Assembly (NCBI GenBank): GCA_036498625.1
Contig: DASYFD010000192.1
Span: forward strand, 1 to 21,723
From: VAZQ01 sp036498625
Lineage (GTDB): Bacteria; Pseudomonadota; Alphaproteobacteria; Rhizobiales; Xanthobacteraceae
Length of the DNA: 21,723 nucleotides
Reading direction: 5' to 3'
Shown here in pieces: positions 7,925-16,207 of this stretch. The translations under genes were made by a program, and so were the position numbers. Under the pieces are notes generated by a model. It was given only the letters and a program-made list of their open reading frames with translations, made no database searches and was not told where the DNA came from. Position 1 is the first letter of the stretch; the number at the start of each line of letters is the position of its first letter.

Positions 7925-7978
7925 CCCCGGATCAGCGGTGCACCACTTCGCTTCGCTCGTGCTGCACCGCGTCCGGGG
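7925..7978. repeat. Palindromic intergenic repeat, copy B
   Basis: CCCCGGA (7925-7931) pairs with TCCGGGG (7972-7978), and GCGGTGCA (7935-7942) pairs with TGCACCGC (7963-7970), around a loop containing CTTCGCTTCG. It is built like copy A 28 bp away (GC-rich outer arms, inner GTGCA-containing arms), so the two form a tandem pair filling most of the trpE-cupin gap. It ends 24 bp before the cupin ATG. Confidence 0.65.
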
Positions 7979-8002
7979 AAAGTCCAAAGACTGGTGGCCG
8001 AG

Positions 8003-8464
8003 ATGAATGACACACCGAGATGGAAGCACGACGGCGTGCAGGTGATCCCGGGCGGATCGCTCGACGCCAACACGCCGCAGACGCCCGGCATGGATCGCAA
8101 GGCCGCGATCAATTTCGCCCGTGCCGGCGCCCGCAAGCTGTGGGCCGGCACGGTGAATATCAGCCCCAATGCCAAGACCGGCGCCCATCATCACGGCCCG
8201 CTCGAGAGCGTGATCTATGTGGTGCGCGGCAAGGCGCGCATGCGCTGGGGCGAGCGCCTGGAATTCGTTGCCGAGGCCGACCCCGGCGATTTCATCTATG
8301 TGCCGCCCTATGTGCCGCACCAGGAGATCAATGCCAGCCCGAGCGAGCCGCTCGAATGCGTGCTGGTGCGCAGCGACAACGAAGCAGTCGTGATCAATCT
8401 CGCGATCGAGCCGGTCGAGAAGCCCGAGCAGGTCGCCTGGATCGACCCGATTCACCGAGGATAG
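8003..8464 (+). CDS. Small single-domain cupin protein inside the trp operon
   Basis: A 153-aa beta-barrel cupin of unknown substrate. The first cupin motif is GAHHHGPLESVIYVVRG (residues 60-76), with His62/63/64 and Glu68. The second is GDFIYVPPYVPHQEIN (95-110), with His106. Together they supply the usual 3-His/1-Glu metal site, so it is a plausible metal-dependent enzyme or small-ligand binder rather than a degenerate barrel. Start: ATG 8003 is preferred; an in-frame GTG at 7994 would add three residues. Both have weak Shine-Dalgarno sequences. It lies between trpE and trpG on the same strand, 174 bp after trpE (gap filled by two palindromes) and 32 bp before trpG. Its position suggests co-expression with tryptophan synthesis, but no Trp-pathway step is missing, so a role there is speculation. 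Confidence 0.85.
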   Translation: MNDTPRWKHDGVQVIPGGSLDANTPQTPGMDRKAAINFARAGARKLWAGTVNISPNAKTGAHHHGPLESVIYVVRGKARMRWGERLEFVAEADPGDFIYVPPYVPHQEINASPSEPLECVLVRSDNEAVVINLAIEPVEKPEQVAWIDPIHRG

Positions 8465-8496
8465 ACGGGGGTGCGTCCCGGCGTTAGAACCACCCC

Positions 8497-9132
8497 ATGA
8501 TCATCCTGATCGACAACTACGACAGCTTCACCTTCAACCTGTTCCACTATCTGGGTGGCCTGGGGGCGCAGGTTGTGGTTCATCGCAACGACAAGATCTC
8601 CCCTGAGGCGGCGCTCGCCGCCGACCCCGACGCCATCGTGCTTTCGCCCGGCCCCTGCACCCCGAACGATGCCGGCATCTGCCTCGATCTCATCCGGCAG
8701 GCGTCCGCCCGCATTCCGGTTTTCGGCGTTTGTCTCGGCCATCAGGCGATCGGGCAGGTGTTCGGCGGTGCGGTGGTGCGGGCGCCGGTGCCGGTGCACG
8801 GCAAGCTCTCGCAGATCAGGCATCAGGGCGCCGGCGTGTTTGTCGGAATAAATGGGCCGTTCCAGGCCACCCGCTACCATTCGCTGGTGGTCGAGCGCAA
8901 AAGCCTGCCTGCCGATCTCACCGTGGTGGCGGAGACGCAGGACCGGCTGATCATGGGCCTCGCCCACGCCCGGCTGCCGGTGCACGGCGTGCAGTTTCAC
9001 CCGGAGAGCATCGCTTCCGAACACGGCCATCTCATCCTCAAGAACTTCCTCGACATCGCGGCGGCCTGGAATGCTGCGACCGGCAGACGGGTGGCGCGCA
9101 AGGCGCCAAGCCGCCGGCGGGCGACGAGATAA
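8497..9132 (+). CDS. trpG: Anthranilate synthase component II (glutamine amidotransferase)
   Basis: Class I glutamine amidotransferase that hydrolyses glutamine and feeds ammonia to TrpE; in some bacteria the same protein also serves PabB. Length is 211 aa. The catalytic triad is visible: nucleophile Cys79 in GVCLGHQ, His168 and Glu170 in VQFHPES. LSPGPCTPNDAG (49-60) is the oxyanion-loop signature. The MIILIDNYDSFTFNL start is canonical, fixing ATG 8497. The C-terminus ends with an Arg/Lys-rich tail of about 17 residues that is longer than in many homologues. It is followed by trpD after 17 bp. No separate pabA was seen. Confidence 0.97.
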   Translation: MIILIDNYDSFTFNLFHYLGGLGAQVVVHRNDKISPEAALAADPDAIVLSPGPCTPNDAGICLDLIRQASARIPVFGVCLGHQAIGQVFGGAVVRAPVPVHGKLSQIRHQGAGVFVGINGPFQATRYHSLVVERKSLPADLTVVAETQDRLIMGLAHARLPVHGVQFHPESIASEHGHLILKNFLDIAAAWNAATGRRVARKAPSRRRATR

Positions 9133-9149
9133 CGGGAGGCGGGGCGACT

Positions 9150-10166
9150 GTGAGCGACGATTTCAAGGCACTGATCGCAAAGGCCGCCACCGGCGCGCCG
9201 CTCACCCGCGAGGAATCGGCCCAGGGCTTCGATCGCATGATGTCGGGCGAGGCGACGCCTTCGCAGATGGGCGCGCTGCTGATGGCGCTGCGGGTTCGCG
9301 GCGAGACCGTCGACGAGATCACCGGCGCGGTCACGGTCATGCGCGAGAAGATGCTGCGCGTCAGCGCGCCTCCCGATGCCATCGACGTGGTCGGCACCGG
9401 CGGCGACGCGTCGGGGTCCTACAATATCTCGACCTGCGCGGCCTTCATCGTCGCGGGCGCCGGCGTGCCGGTCGCCAAGCACGGCAATCGCGCGCTGTCC
9501 TCGCGCTCGGGCGCCGCCGACGTGCTGGGCGCGCTCGGCGTGGCGATCGAGCTTGCCCCCGAGGGCGTGGCGCGCTGCATCCGGGAGGCGGGCATCGGTT
9601 TCATGTTCGCCCCTGCCCACCACCCGGCCATGAAGAATGTGGGCCCGACCCGGGTCGAGCTCGGCACCCGCACCATCTTCAATCTGCTCGGGCCCTTGTC
9701 TAATCCGGCCGGCGTGCGGCGGCAGATGGTGGGCGTGTTCTCGCGGCAATGGATCGAGCCGCTGGCGCAGGTCCTCAAGAATTTGGGCTCCGAGTCGGCC
9801 TGGGTGGTGCACGGCTCCGATGGCCTGGACGAGATCACCACGGCGGGGCCGACCCATGTGGCCGCGCTCGAACGCGGCAGCGTGCGCACCTTCACGATCA
9901 ATCCCGAAGACGTGGGGCTCGCAAAGGTCAAGCCCGAGGCGCTGCGCGGTGGCGATGCCAAGGACAATGCGCAGGCGCTCCTCGATGTGCTCAAAGGCAA
10001 GAAAGGCCCCTACCGCGACGTCGCCATCCTCAATGCCGCGGCCGGCCTGGTGGTGGCGGCGCGCGCCAAGGACCTGCATGAGGGGTTTGCGCTGGCGACC
10101 AGATCGGTCGATTCCGGCGAGGCCGAGGGCCGCCTCGACCGCCTGATCGCGGTTTCCCATGGCTGA
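9150..10166 (+). CDS. trpD: Anthranilate phosphoribosyltransferase
   Basis: Transfers phosphoribosyl from PRPP to anthranilate, the second step of the pathway. With the GTG start at 9150 it is 338 aa, the usual length. GTGGD (82-86, PRPP-binding), KHGNRALSS (110-118) and RTIFNLLGPLSNP are all intact. The start is chosen because MSDDFKALIAKAATG aligns with the standard N-terminus and GGGAGG lies about 10 bases upstream; the open frame reaching back to 8730 is overlap with trpG. The 3' end overlaps trpC by 8 bp, indicating translational coupling. Confidence 0.97.
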   Translation: MSDDFKALIAKAATGAPLTREESAQGFDRMMSGEATPSQMGALLMALRVRGETVDEITGAVTVMREKMLRVSAPPDAIDVVGTGGDASGSYNISTCAAFIVAGAGVPVAKHGNRALSSRSGAADVLGALGVAIELAPEGVARCIREAGIGFMFAPAHHPAMKNVGPTRVELGTRTIFNLLGPLSNPAGVRRQMVGVFSRQWIEPLAQVLKNLGSESAWVVHGSDGLDEITTAGPTHVAALERGSVRTFTINPEDVGLAKVKPEALRGGDAKDNAQALLDVLKGKKGPYRDVAILNAAAGLVVAARAKDLHEGFALATRSVDSGEAEGRLDRLIAVSHG

Positions 10167-11004
10167 CATCCTGGTCATGATCGAGGCCTACAAGCGCGCC
10201 GAGATAGCGGCCGCCAAGCGCGCCCGCCCGCTCGCCGCGATCGAGGAGGCCGCCAAGGCGGCGGCTGCGCCGCGCGGTTTTCTGCGCGCGATCGAGGACC
10301 GGCTCGCCAAGGTGCCGCATGCGCTGATCGCCGAGATCAAGAAGGCCAGTCCCTCGAAAGGCCTGATCCGGGCCGACTTCGACCCGCCCGCGCTGGCGCG
10401 CGCCTATGAGGGCGGCGGCGCCTCTTGCCTCTCGGTCCTGACCGACGCACCCTCGTTCCAGGGCAAGAGCGACGATCTGGTGGCGGCGCGCTCGGCGGTG
10501 GACTTGCCGGTGCTGCGCAAGGACTTCATGTTCGACACCTATCAGGTGCTCGAAGCGCGCGCCTGGGGGGCCGACTGCATCCTCATTATCATGGCGGCGG
10601 TCGACGATGCGATGGCGCGCGATCTTGAGGATGCGGCGCTCGCGCTCGGCATGGACGTGCTGCTCGAGGTGCATGACCAGCATGAGCTCGAGCGCGCGCT
10701 GGCGCGCCGCTCGCGGCTGATCGGCATCAACAACCGCAATCTCAAGACCTTCGAGACCACGCTCGCGACCGGCCAGCGTCTCGCCCCCCTCGTTCCGCGC
10801 GACCGCATCGCGGTGGGCGAGAGCGGCATTTTCACGCCCGCCGATCTGGAATTGCTGGCGGCCGCCGGCATGGCCACGTTCCTGGTGGGCGAGAGCCTGA
10901 TGCGGCAGGCCGACGTCGAGGCGGCGACCCGCGCGCTGCTGGGGCCGCAGCGCCGCGAAGCGCGCCCGCCCGGCGCCCCGCGCCGGCTCGGCGCGGGGGA
11001 GTAG
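10159..11004 (+). CDS. trpC: Indole-3-glycerol-phosphate synthase
   Basis: Closes the ring of carboxyphenylamino-deoxyribulose phosphate to give indole-3-glycerol phosphate. It is a 281-aa monofunctional TIM barrel, not fused to TrpF. Family residues are present: IAEIKKASPSKG (57-68), LRKDFM with Lys121, LLEVH with Glu170, INNRNL (190-195) and VGESGI (219-224). ATG 10159 lies inside the trpD 3' end. The C-terminal 20 residues are Pro/Arg-rich and probably disordered. trpF, trpB and trpA are not in this window; in many alphaproteobacteria they form a separate cluster. Confidence 0.97.
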   Translation: MADILVMIEAYKRAEIAAAKRARPLAAIEEAAKAAAAPRGFLRAIEDRLAKVPHALIAEIKKASPSKGLIRADFDPPALARAYEGGGASCLSVLTDAPSFQGKSDDLVAARSAVDLPVLRKDFMFDTYQVLEARAWGADCILIIMAAVDDAMARDLEDAALALGMDVLLEVHDQHELERALARRSRLIGINNRNLKTFETTLATGQRLAPLVPRDRIAVGESGIFTPADLELLAAAGMATFLVGESLMRQADVEAATRALLGPQRREARPPGAPRRLGAGE

Positions 11005-11007
11005 ACC

Positions 11008-11490
11008 GTGGCCCGCTCCCCCAAGCTCAGCCATCTCGCCAAGGCCGGAGAGGCCCGCATGGTCGACGTCGCCGACAAGGCTGTGACCAAGCGCGTCGCG
11101 GTTGCGGAAGGGCGCGTGGTCATGACCGCGAAAACCCTCGATCTGGTGCTGGCCGGCAATGCCAAGAAGGGCGATGTGCTGGGCGCTGCCCGCATCGCCG
11201 GCATCATGGCGGGCAAGCGGACCCATGAGCTCATTCCGCTCTGCCATCCGCTGCTGATCTCCAAGATCGCGGTGGAGATCGAGCCGGACCGCAAGCTGCC
11301 CGGCCTGATCGTGCGCGCCAGCGCCCAGGTGACCGGTCAAACCGGTGTGGAGATGGAAGCCCTCACGGCGGTGGCGGTCGCCTGCCTCACCATCTACGAC
11401 ATGGTGAAGGCGGTCGAGCGCGGCATGCGCATCGAGGGCATTCGCCTGATCGAGAAAAGCGGCGGCAAATCGGGGCGCTATCGCGCCTGA
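11008..11490 (+). CDS. moaC: Cyclic pyranopterin monophosphate synthase
   Basis: Acts with MoaA in the first stage of molybdenum-cofactor synthesis, forming cyclic pyranopterin monophosphate. At 160 aa it is normal. Conserved blocks are intact: THELIPLCHPLLIS (72-85), GQTGVEMEALTAVAVACLTIYDM (110-132) with Asp131 and Lys134 after it, and the KSGGKSG tail. The GTG start at 11008 follows GGGGGAG and comes 3 bp after the trpC stop, so it is read as part of the same operon. Linkage trpC-moaC-moeA is widespread in alphaproteobacteria. Confidence 0.97.
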   Translation: MARSPKLSHLAKAGEARMVDVADKAVTKRVAVAEGRVVMTAKTLDLVLAGNAKKGDVLGAARIAGIMAGKRTHELIPLCHPLLISKIAVEIEPDRKLPGLIVRASAQVTGQTGVEMEALTAVAVACLTIYDMVKAVERGMRIEGIRLIEKSGGKSGRYRA

Positions 11491-11532
11491 GTTCGCAAAC
11501 CGGCGAGGACACCCTCGCCTTCGGAGATAGCC

Positions 11533-12744
11533 GTGGCGTTGATGCCGGTCGCGCAAGCGCTTGCCCTGGTGCTGCGGGACGCACAGCCCTTGCCGGCCGC
11601 GCCGACCGCGTTGGCGCAGGCCCATGGCCGCGTGCTTGCCGATGATCTCACGGCCTTGCGCACCCAGCCGCCGGACGATGTTTCCGCCATGGACGGCTAC
11701 GCGGTCCGCGCCGAGGACGTCGGAGCGGCGCCGGCTGCGCTCACGCTCATCGGCGAGGTGGCGGCCGGACGTCCGTTCGCCGGCTCGGTCGGGCGTGGCG
11801 AGGCGGCGCGCATCTTCACCGGCGGCGTGCTGCCGCACGGTGCCGATACGGTGGTGATCCAGGAGCACACCCGCCGCCAGGGTGGCGCGGTGGTGGTGGA
11901 CAAGCCCACCGGCAAAGGCCGCAACATTCGCCCCAAGGGCCTCGACTTCACGGCCGGGACGGTGCTGCTGCGCCGCGGGCAGCGTCTCAGCGATCGCGAT
12001 CTGGCCCTGGCCGCGGCCATGAATCATCCGGCGGTGCCGGTACATCGGCGCCCGAAGGTGGCGGTGCTGGCGACCGGCGACGAGCTGGTGATGCCGGGCA
12101 CGGATGCGGGCCCCGGCCAGATCGTCTACTCCAACGGCTTTGCCACCATCGCGCTCGCGGCCCGCGAGGGCTGCGAGATCGTGGATCTGGGAATCGCGCC
12201 CGACCGGCTGCCGGAGACCGTGGCCGCCATCGGTCGCGCCAGCCAGAGCGGCGCCGATATCCTGGTCACCTCGGGCGGCGCCTCGGTCGGCGATTACGAC
12301 CTGGTGCAGCAGGCGCTCGCCGGCGAAGGACTCGCTCTGTCGTTCTGGAAGATCGCCATGCGGCCGGGCCGGCCGATGCTCCACGGCCGCCTCGGCGCCA
12401 TGCATGTGCTCGGCCTCCCCGGCAATCCGGTCTCGGCCTATGTGTGCGCGTTCCTGTTCCTGGTGCCGCTGATCCGGCGGCTCATCGGCCGCAGCGACCT
12501 CGAGCAAGTGCCCGAAAGTGCCGTCCTCGGCGGCGATCTGCCGGAGAACGACGAGCGGGCCGATTACCTGCGCGCAACGATTCGCCCCGGTGCGGACGGC
12601 AGCCCGATCGCGACCGCGCTCCCGGTCCAGGACAGCTCCATGCTGGCGCCGCTCTCCGCCGCCAATTGCCTGCTCATTCGCGAGCCCCATGCTCCGGCGG
12701 CCCGCGCCGGCAGCCTCTGCAGCATCCTCAGGCTCGGCCGCTAG
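11533..12744 (+). CDS. moeA: Molybdopterin molybdotransferase
   Basis: Inserts molybdate into adenylylated molybdopterin to complete the cofactor. It is 403 aa, full length. The N-terminal MoeA domain carries DDVSAMDGYAVR (48-59). The central MoCF domain carries AVLATGDELV (177-186), VTSGGASVGDYD (245-256) and GLPGNPVSAYV (294-304), followed by the C-terminal beta domain. The GTG start at 11533 has GGAG about eight bases upstream; an in-frame ATG at 11542 would remove three residues. It lies 42 bp after moaC and is the last gene of the plus-strand run. No clear terminator follows in the next 130 bp. Confidence 0.96.
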   Translation: MALMPVAQALALVLRDAQPLPAAPTALAQAHGRVLADDLTALRTQPPDDVSAMDGYAVRAEDVGAAPAALTLIGEVAAGRPFAGSVGRGEAARIFTGGVLPHGADTVVIQEHTRRQGGAVVVDKPTGKGRNIRPKGLDFTAGTVLLRRGQRLSDRDLALAAAMNHPAVPVHRRPKVAVLATGDELVMPGTDAGPGQIVYSNGFATIALAAREGCEIVDLGIAPDRLPETVAAIGRASQSGADILVTSGGASVGDYDLVQQALAGEGLALSFWKIAMRPGRPMLHGRLGAMHVLGLPGNPVSAYVCAFLFLVPLIRRLIGRSDLEQVPESAVLGGDLPENDERADYLRATIRPGADGSPIATALPVQDSSMLAPLSAANCLLIREPHAPAARAGSLCSILRLGR

Positions 12745-12877
12745 CGGCTGTCCACGACCCCGTTGGCTGCTCGCTGATTCGCTGTTGTGTGCGCCCGCGA
12801 GCCGCGCCGGCAGCCCGCGCCCATCCTTAAGTCCCGACTTTTGCGGCCAATAGAGTTGTTCACGTCAAATTAAATAG

Positions 12878-12906
12878 TTGCGGAACACATATCGAACAGA
12901 TAGTGT
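12878..12906 (+). promoter_or_regulatory. Candidate lexA promoter
   Basis: TTGCGG (12878-12883) and TAGTGT (12901-12906) are 17 bp apart, and the spacer contains the SOS direct repeat, the right place for LexA autorepression. The -10 is weak (3 of 6), so this is a tentative call. The lexA ATG would lie about 85 bp downstream of the start site. Confidence 0.35.
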
Positions 12907-12912
12907 CTGTTC
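12883..12912 (+). promoter_or_regulatory. SOS box (LexA operator), composite direct and inverted repeat
   Basis: GAAC at 12883-12886 and 12894-12897 are separated by 7 bp; on the other strand this is GTTC-N7-GTTC, the alphaproteobacterial LexA site. The second GAAC also begins a perfect inverted repeat GAACAGA (12894-12900)/TCTGTTC (12906-12912) with a 5-bp centre. Lying about 90-115 bp upstream of lexA, it indicates autoregulation. A further GTTC stands at 12858-12861. Confidence 0.8.
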
Positions 12913-12998
12913 ATGATTTGTTTCGGCGGCACGGCTCGGAATTCCCGAAATCGGGCGTTCGCAGAGCGGTGACCGCCACCAGCAGGGGGAATCCCAAG

Positions 12999-13700
12999 AT
13001 GCTGACACGCAAGCAGTTCGAGCTCCTGCGCTTCATTCACGAGCGGTTGACGGAGGCGGGCGTGCCGCCCTCCTTCGACGAGATGAAGGACGCGCTCGAT
13101 CTGCGCTCCAAATCTGGAATTCACCGGTTGATCACGGCGCTGGAGGAGCGCGGCTTCATCCGTCGCCTGCCCAATCGGGCGCGCGCCATCGAGGTGATCA
13201 AGCTGCCTGATTCGGTCGCCCACGGGATCGGCGGAACGCGCGCCCGGGGTTTCACCCCGAGCGTGATCGAAGGCAACCTCGGCCGTGTGCGCACCACCTC
13301 GGAGGAAGACAGCAGCCGGCCGGTGGCGGTCCCGGTCATGGGCCGCATCGCGGCCGGCACCCCGATCGAGGCGATCCAGACCAAGAGCCATGTCATCAAC
13401 ATGCCGTCCGACATGCTGTCCTCGGGCGAGCACTTCGCCCTCGAGGTGCGCGGCGATTCGATGATCGATGCCGGCATCCTGGACGGCGACATCGCGCTTC
13501 TGCGCCGCACCGAGGAAGCCGATACCGGGGATATCGTGGTGGCCCTGATCGACGAGGAGGAGGCGACCTTGAAGCGCTTCCGCCGCCGCGGCGCCTCGAT
13601 CGCGCTCGAGCCCGCCAACACCGCTTATGAGGTGCGCATCCTGCCGCCCAACCGGGTGCGCATCCAGGGCAAGCTCGTCGGCCTGTTCCGGCGCTATTGA
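12999..13700 (+). CDS. lexA: LexA repressor of the SOS response
   Basis: DNA-damage-responsive repressor that self-cleaves when RecA is activated; 233 aa. An N-terminal winged helix-turn-helix (residues 1-65, MLTRKQFELLRFIHERL...PPSFDEMKDALDLRSKSGIH) is followed by a linker and a C-terminal S24 peptidase domain. The Ala119-Gly120 cleavage site sits in MGRIAAGTP, nucleophile Ser154 in GDSM and Lys192 in ATLKRF. ATG 12999 is chosen for the canonical MLTRKQ start and the AGGGGGA upstream; the frame is open further back to the SOS box but that DNA is regulatory. It is convergent with comEC, with only 7 bp between the stops. Confidence 0.98.
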   Translation: MLTRKQFELLRFIHERLTEAGVPPSFDEMKDALDLRSKSGIHRLITALEERGFIRRLPNRARAIEVIKLPDSVAHGIGGTRARGFTPSVIEGNLGRVRTTSEEDSSRPVAVPVMGRIAAGTPIEAIQTKSHVINMPSDMLSSGEHFALEVRGDSMIDAGILDGDIALLRRTEEADTGDIVVALIDEEEATLKRFRRRGASIALEPANTAYEVRILPPNRVRIQGKLVGLFRRY

Positions 13701-13707
13701 GCCGGCC

Positions 13708-15996
13708 TCAGTCGCCGCGCTCGGGCTCCTCCTCGCCCAGAATTTCATCCTCGGCCGGGTTGGCTGGCGTTCGCGCGGCCGTGCCGGCAGCTGGCGGCGG
13801 CACGCGGGCCCAAGGCCGGGTGTAGCCGGGCGGCCGGGCGAGCGTGGTCTCGAAGCCGTCCCCGACCCGGCGCAACGCCACGGCCCCGCTCTGCCGCGAC
13901 ACCCTGCGGTCGATCAGCTTGAGGTTTCTGTGATCCGCGCAGCCGGCCGGCGCCTGGCGCGGGCTCACCACCAGCACGGCGCGCGTGCAATCCTCCGCGA
14001 AGGCTTCCATGGTGCGGGAGATGGCAACCAGTGCGCCGTCGGCGAGCCGCCCGACGCAACCGGCCTGGTCGCAGGCGATGCCGCGGTCCAATCCCTTGTC
14101 CTTGGGCGAGCGGCGATCGGCGTCGGCGGCGAGCCATTCGCGCATCGCGAAGACATCGTTGCCGGTCTTGAGCATGGCGAGTTGCCCGCCGGCGGTGCGC
14201 AGCGCGACGGCCGAGCCATCGGGCGCCACCAGCACGTCGGGCTGCGGGGTGCGCAGCGCCCACACGATCGCCACCGCCAGCAAGGCCGGGCCGGCGAGGC
14301 GCAGCGGGGTGCGCAACAGGCAGACCAGCACCAGCCCGGCGGTGGCAAGCAGCAGCGGCCCGGTGCCGAATGCCGGCACCAGCGTGTTGGCGCCCGGCAG
14401 GCTCGCGACCCAGAGCACCACGGCGATCATCCAGTCGATCCCTTCGCCCATCAGCTGCCAGCAGATCCCGTCATAACCGAACGGCATCGCCAGCACGCCC
14501 AGGATGCCCATGGGCATCACCAGCACCGACACCACCGGCATGGCCAGCAGGTTGGCCAACAGCCCATAGGGCTGGAACTGATGGAAATGATAAGCGATGA
14601 AGATCATGGTGGCGGAGCCGGCGAGCAGCGAGGCGAACACCAGGCCGACGATCTCGCGGATGCCCCACAGCGCGATGCGGGCGCCGAGCGGCGTGTCGAA
14701 GCTTGCCCGCATGAATGGAAATCCGTGCTGATAGCCGGCGATCAGCGCGAGCGTTGCTGCAAACGACATCTGAAAGCTTGGATGCACCACCGCTTCGGGC
14801 GCCAGCAGCAGCACGCCGAGCGCCGCCGCCGTCAGGGTGCGGAAGGTCAGCGCCGGCCGATCCAGCATCACGCCGATCAGCACGATGGCGATCATGATGT
14901 AGGAGCGCTGGGTGGCGACCGCCGAGCCCGACAGCAACAGATAGAAGGTGGTGGCGATGAGCGCCGCAAATGCCGCCCATTTCTTGATCGGATGGCGGCT
15001 GGCGAAGCCCGGTATCAGGGCGAGGAGAGCGCGCACGGTGAAGAACACGATGCCGGCCACCACTGCCATGTGATAGCCGGAGATCGAGAGCACGTGCACC
15101 AGGCTCGATACGATCATGGCATTGTTGACCGGCGTCGAGATCGGATCGTTGAGGCCGGTGATCAGGGCCGAGGCGATCGAGCCCTGGTCGCCCGGCAGCA
15201 CGGCGCGGATGCGCTGGTCGATCGCCTTGCGAATGCGGCTGAGGAAGCTCGCATAGGCGAGCCAGGCGCCGCCCTGCTCGGGCGCCGCGATCGTCTCGAT
15301 CACGCCCGGCGCGAAGCCCGAGGCGCCGATGCCCTGGAAATACATGTCGCGGCCAAAATCATAGCCGCCGGGGCGCAGCGGCTCGAGCGGGGGCGAAAGG
15401 CGCGCTTTGAGCTTGATGTAGCTGCCGACTGCCGGCGCCGTTCCCCGGCGCACCACCAGCCGCACCCGCTCAAGCTCGCGGGTCTCGTCGAGCCGTCCCC
15501 CTTCGATGTGGGCGACCCGCAGCACGATGCGGTCGGAACGCTCGCGTTCGTCCCGGGTCTCGACGAATCCCGCGACGTTGACGTTCGAAGTAGCGAATTG
15601 CAGCACCGGATGGTCGATGATGGCGCGTTTGAAGGTGCCGGTGGCAAAACCGGCCGCAATGGTGGCGAGGCCGAGCAGGAGCGGGAACGCCACCACATGC
15701 CGCCGCGCAACCACTGCGGCAGCGCTCGCCGCCGCCAAGGCCGCGCCTGCCGCCCAGGGCGAAGGCTCCTGATCGGCGGTGAAATAGAGAATGGTGCCAA
15801 GGCCGAAGGCGATGGCGAGCCACGGTACCAGCCGGCCCGGCGCCACCTCGGCGAGCGCCCAGCCCCACGCCCGCTGCGCGGCCGCGCGCACGAAATCTTC
15901 CAATCCGGCCGGCCAGCTCAGCAGCGGCCCGCGGCCTGCTGCGAGACCGGGCCGCCAGGTGGCGGCGCGCGACCCTACGCTCGATTGCTCTACCAT
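13708..15996 (-). CDS. comEC: ComEC/Rec2 family DNA-uptake channel protein
   Basis: Polytopic inner-membrane protein expected to carry single-stranded DNA into the cytoplasm in natural transformation, 762 aa. N-terminal hydrophobic helices and a soluble OB-like DUF4131 segment (about 120-240) precede the competence domain with its signature HVLSISGYHMAVVAG and many transmembrane segments (about 255-560). The C-terminal soluble part, about 200 residues, has no HxHxDH metallo-beta-lactamase motif. That differs from Gram-positive ComEC but, as I recall, is usual in alphaproteobacteria. ATG 15996 starts the frame. Whether this organism is naturally competent cannot be inferred; comEC is kept widely. 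In related genomes gltX often lies divergently next to comEC, whereas here about 4.9 kb separates them. Confidence 0.93.
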   Translation of the reverse strand: MVEQSSVGSRAATWRPGLAAGRGPLLSWPAGLEDFVRAAAQRAWGWALAEVAPGRLVPWLAIAFGLGTILYFTADQEPSPWAAGAALAAASAAAVVARRHVVAFPLLLGLATIAAGFATGTFKRAIIDHPVLQFATSNVNVAGFVETRDERERSDRIVLRVAHIEGGRLDETRELERVRLVVRRGTAPAVGSYIKLKARLSPPLEPLRPGGYDFGRDMYFQGIGASGFAPGVIETIAAPEQGGAWLAYASFLSRIRKAIDQRIRAVLPGDQGSIASALITGLNDPISTPVNNAMIVSSLVHVLSISGYHMAVVAGIVFFTVRALLALIPGFASRHPIKKWAAFAALIATTFYLLLSGSAVATQRSYIMIAIVLIGVMLDRPALTFRTLTAAALGVLLLAPEAVVHPSFQMSFAATLALIAGYQHGFPFMRASFDTPLGARIALWGIREIVGLVFASLLAGSATMIFIAYHFHQFQPYGLLANLLAMPVVSVLVMPMGILGVLAMPFGYDGICWQLMGEGIDWMIAVVLWVASLPGANTLVPAFGTGPLLLATAGLVLVCLLRTPLRLAGPALLAVAIVWALRTPQPDVLVAPDGSAVALRTAGGQLAMLKTGNDVFAMREWLAADADRRSPKDKGLDRGIACDQAGCVGRLADGALVAISRTMEAFAEDCTRAVLVVSPRQAPAGCADHRNLKLIDRRVSRQSGAVALRRVGDGFETTLARPPGYTRPWARVPPPAAGTAARTPANPAEDEILGEEEPERGD

Positions 15997-16207
15997 CGCC
16001 CCAACGCCCCGCGGCGATACTCGACTGGATCGATGCTAACACGAGGCGGGGCGGCGAGGCACGCCCTCGTTGCGCAGGTTTCCACATGCCCGCTGTTGGG
16101 GTGACGGGGTGCTGCGCCGTCCTGAAACCGGCGACCAATTGTTACCTGGTTATTCGATGCCTCCCGGGCCGCGGGCGTCAATCACCGCGTGGGGTCAACC
16201 CGGCCGG

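Noticed and set aside
10030..12690. 886-codon minus-strand frame opposite trpD-trpC-moaC-moeA
   Set aside because: Every segment is antisense to a confidently identified enzyme gene; it is His/Arg/Gly-rich low-complexity protein.
13627..16104. 825-codon plus-strand frame opposite comEC
   Set aside because: It overlaps the lexA end and the whole of comEC; no domain is visible.
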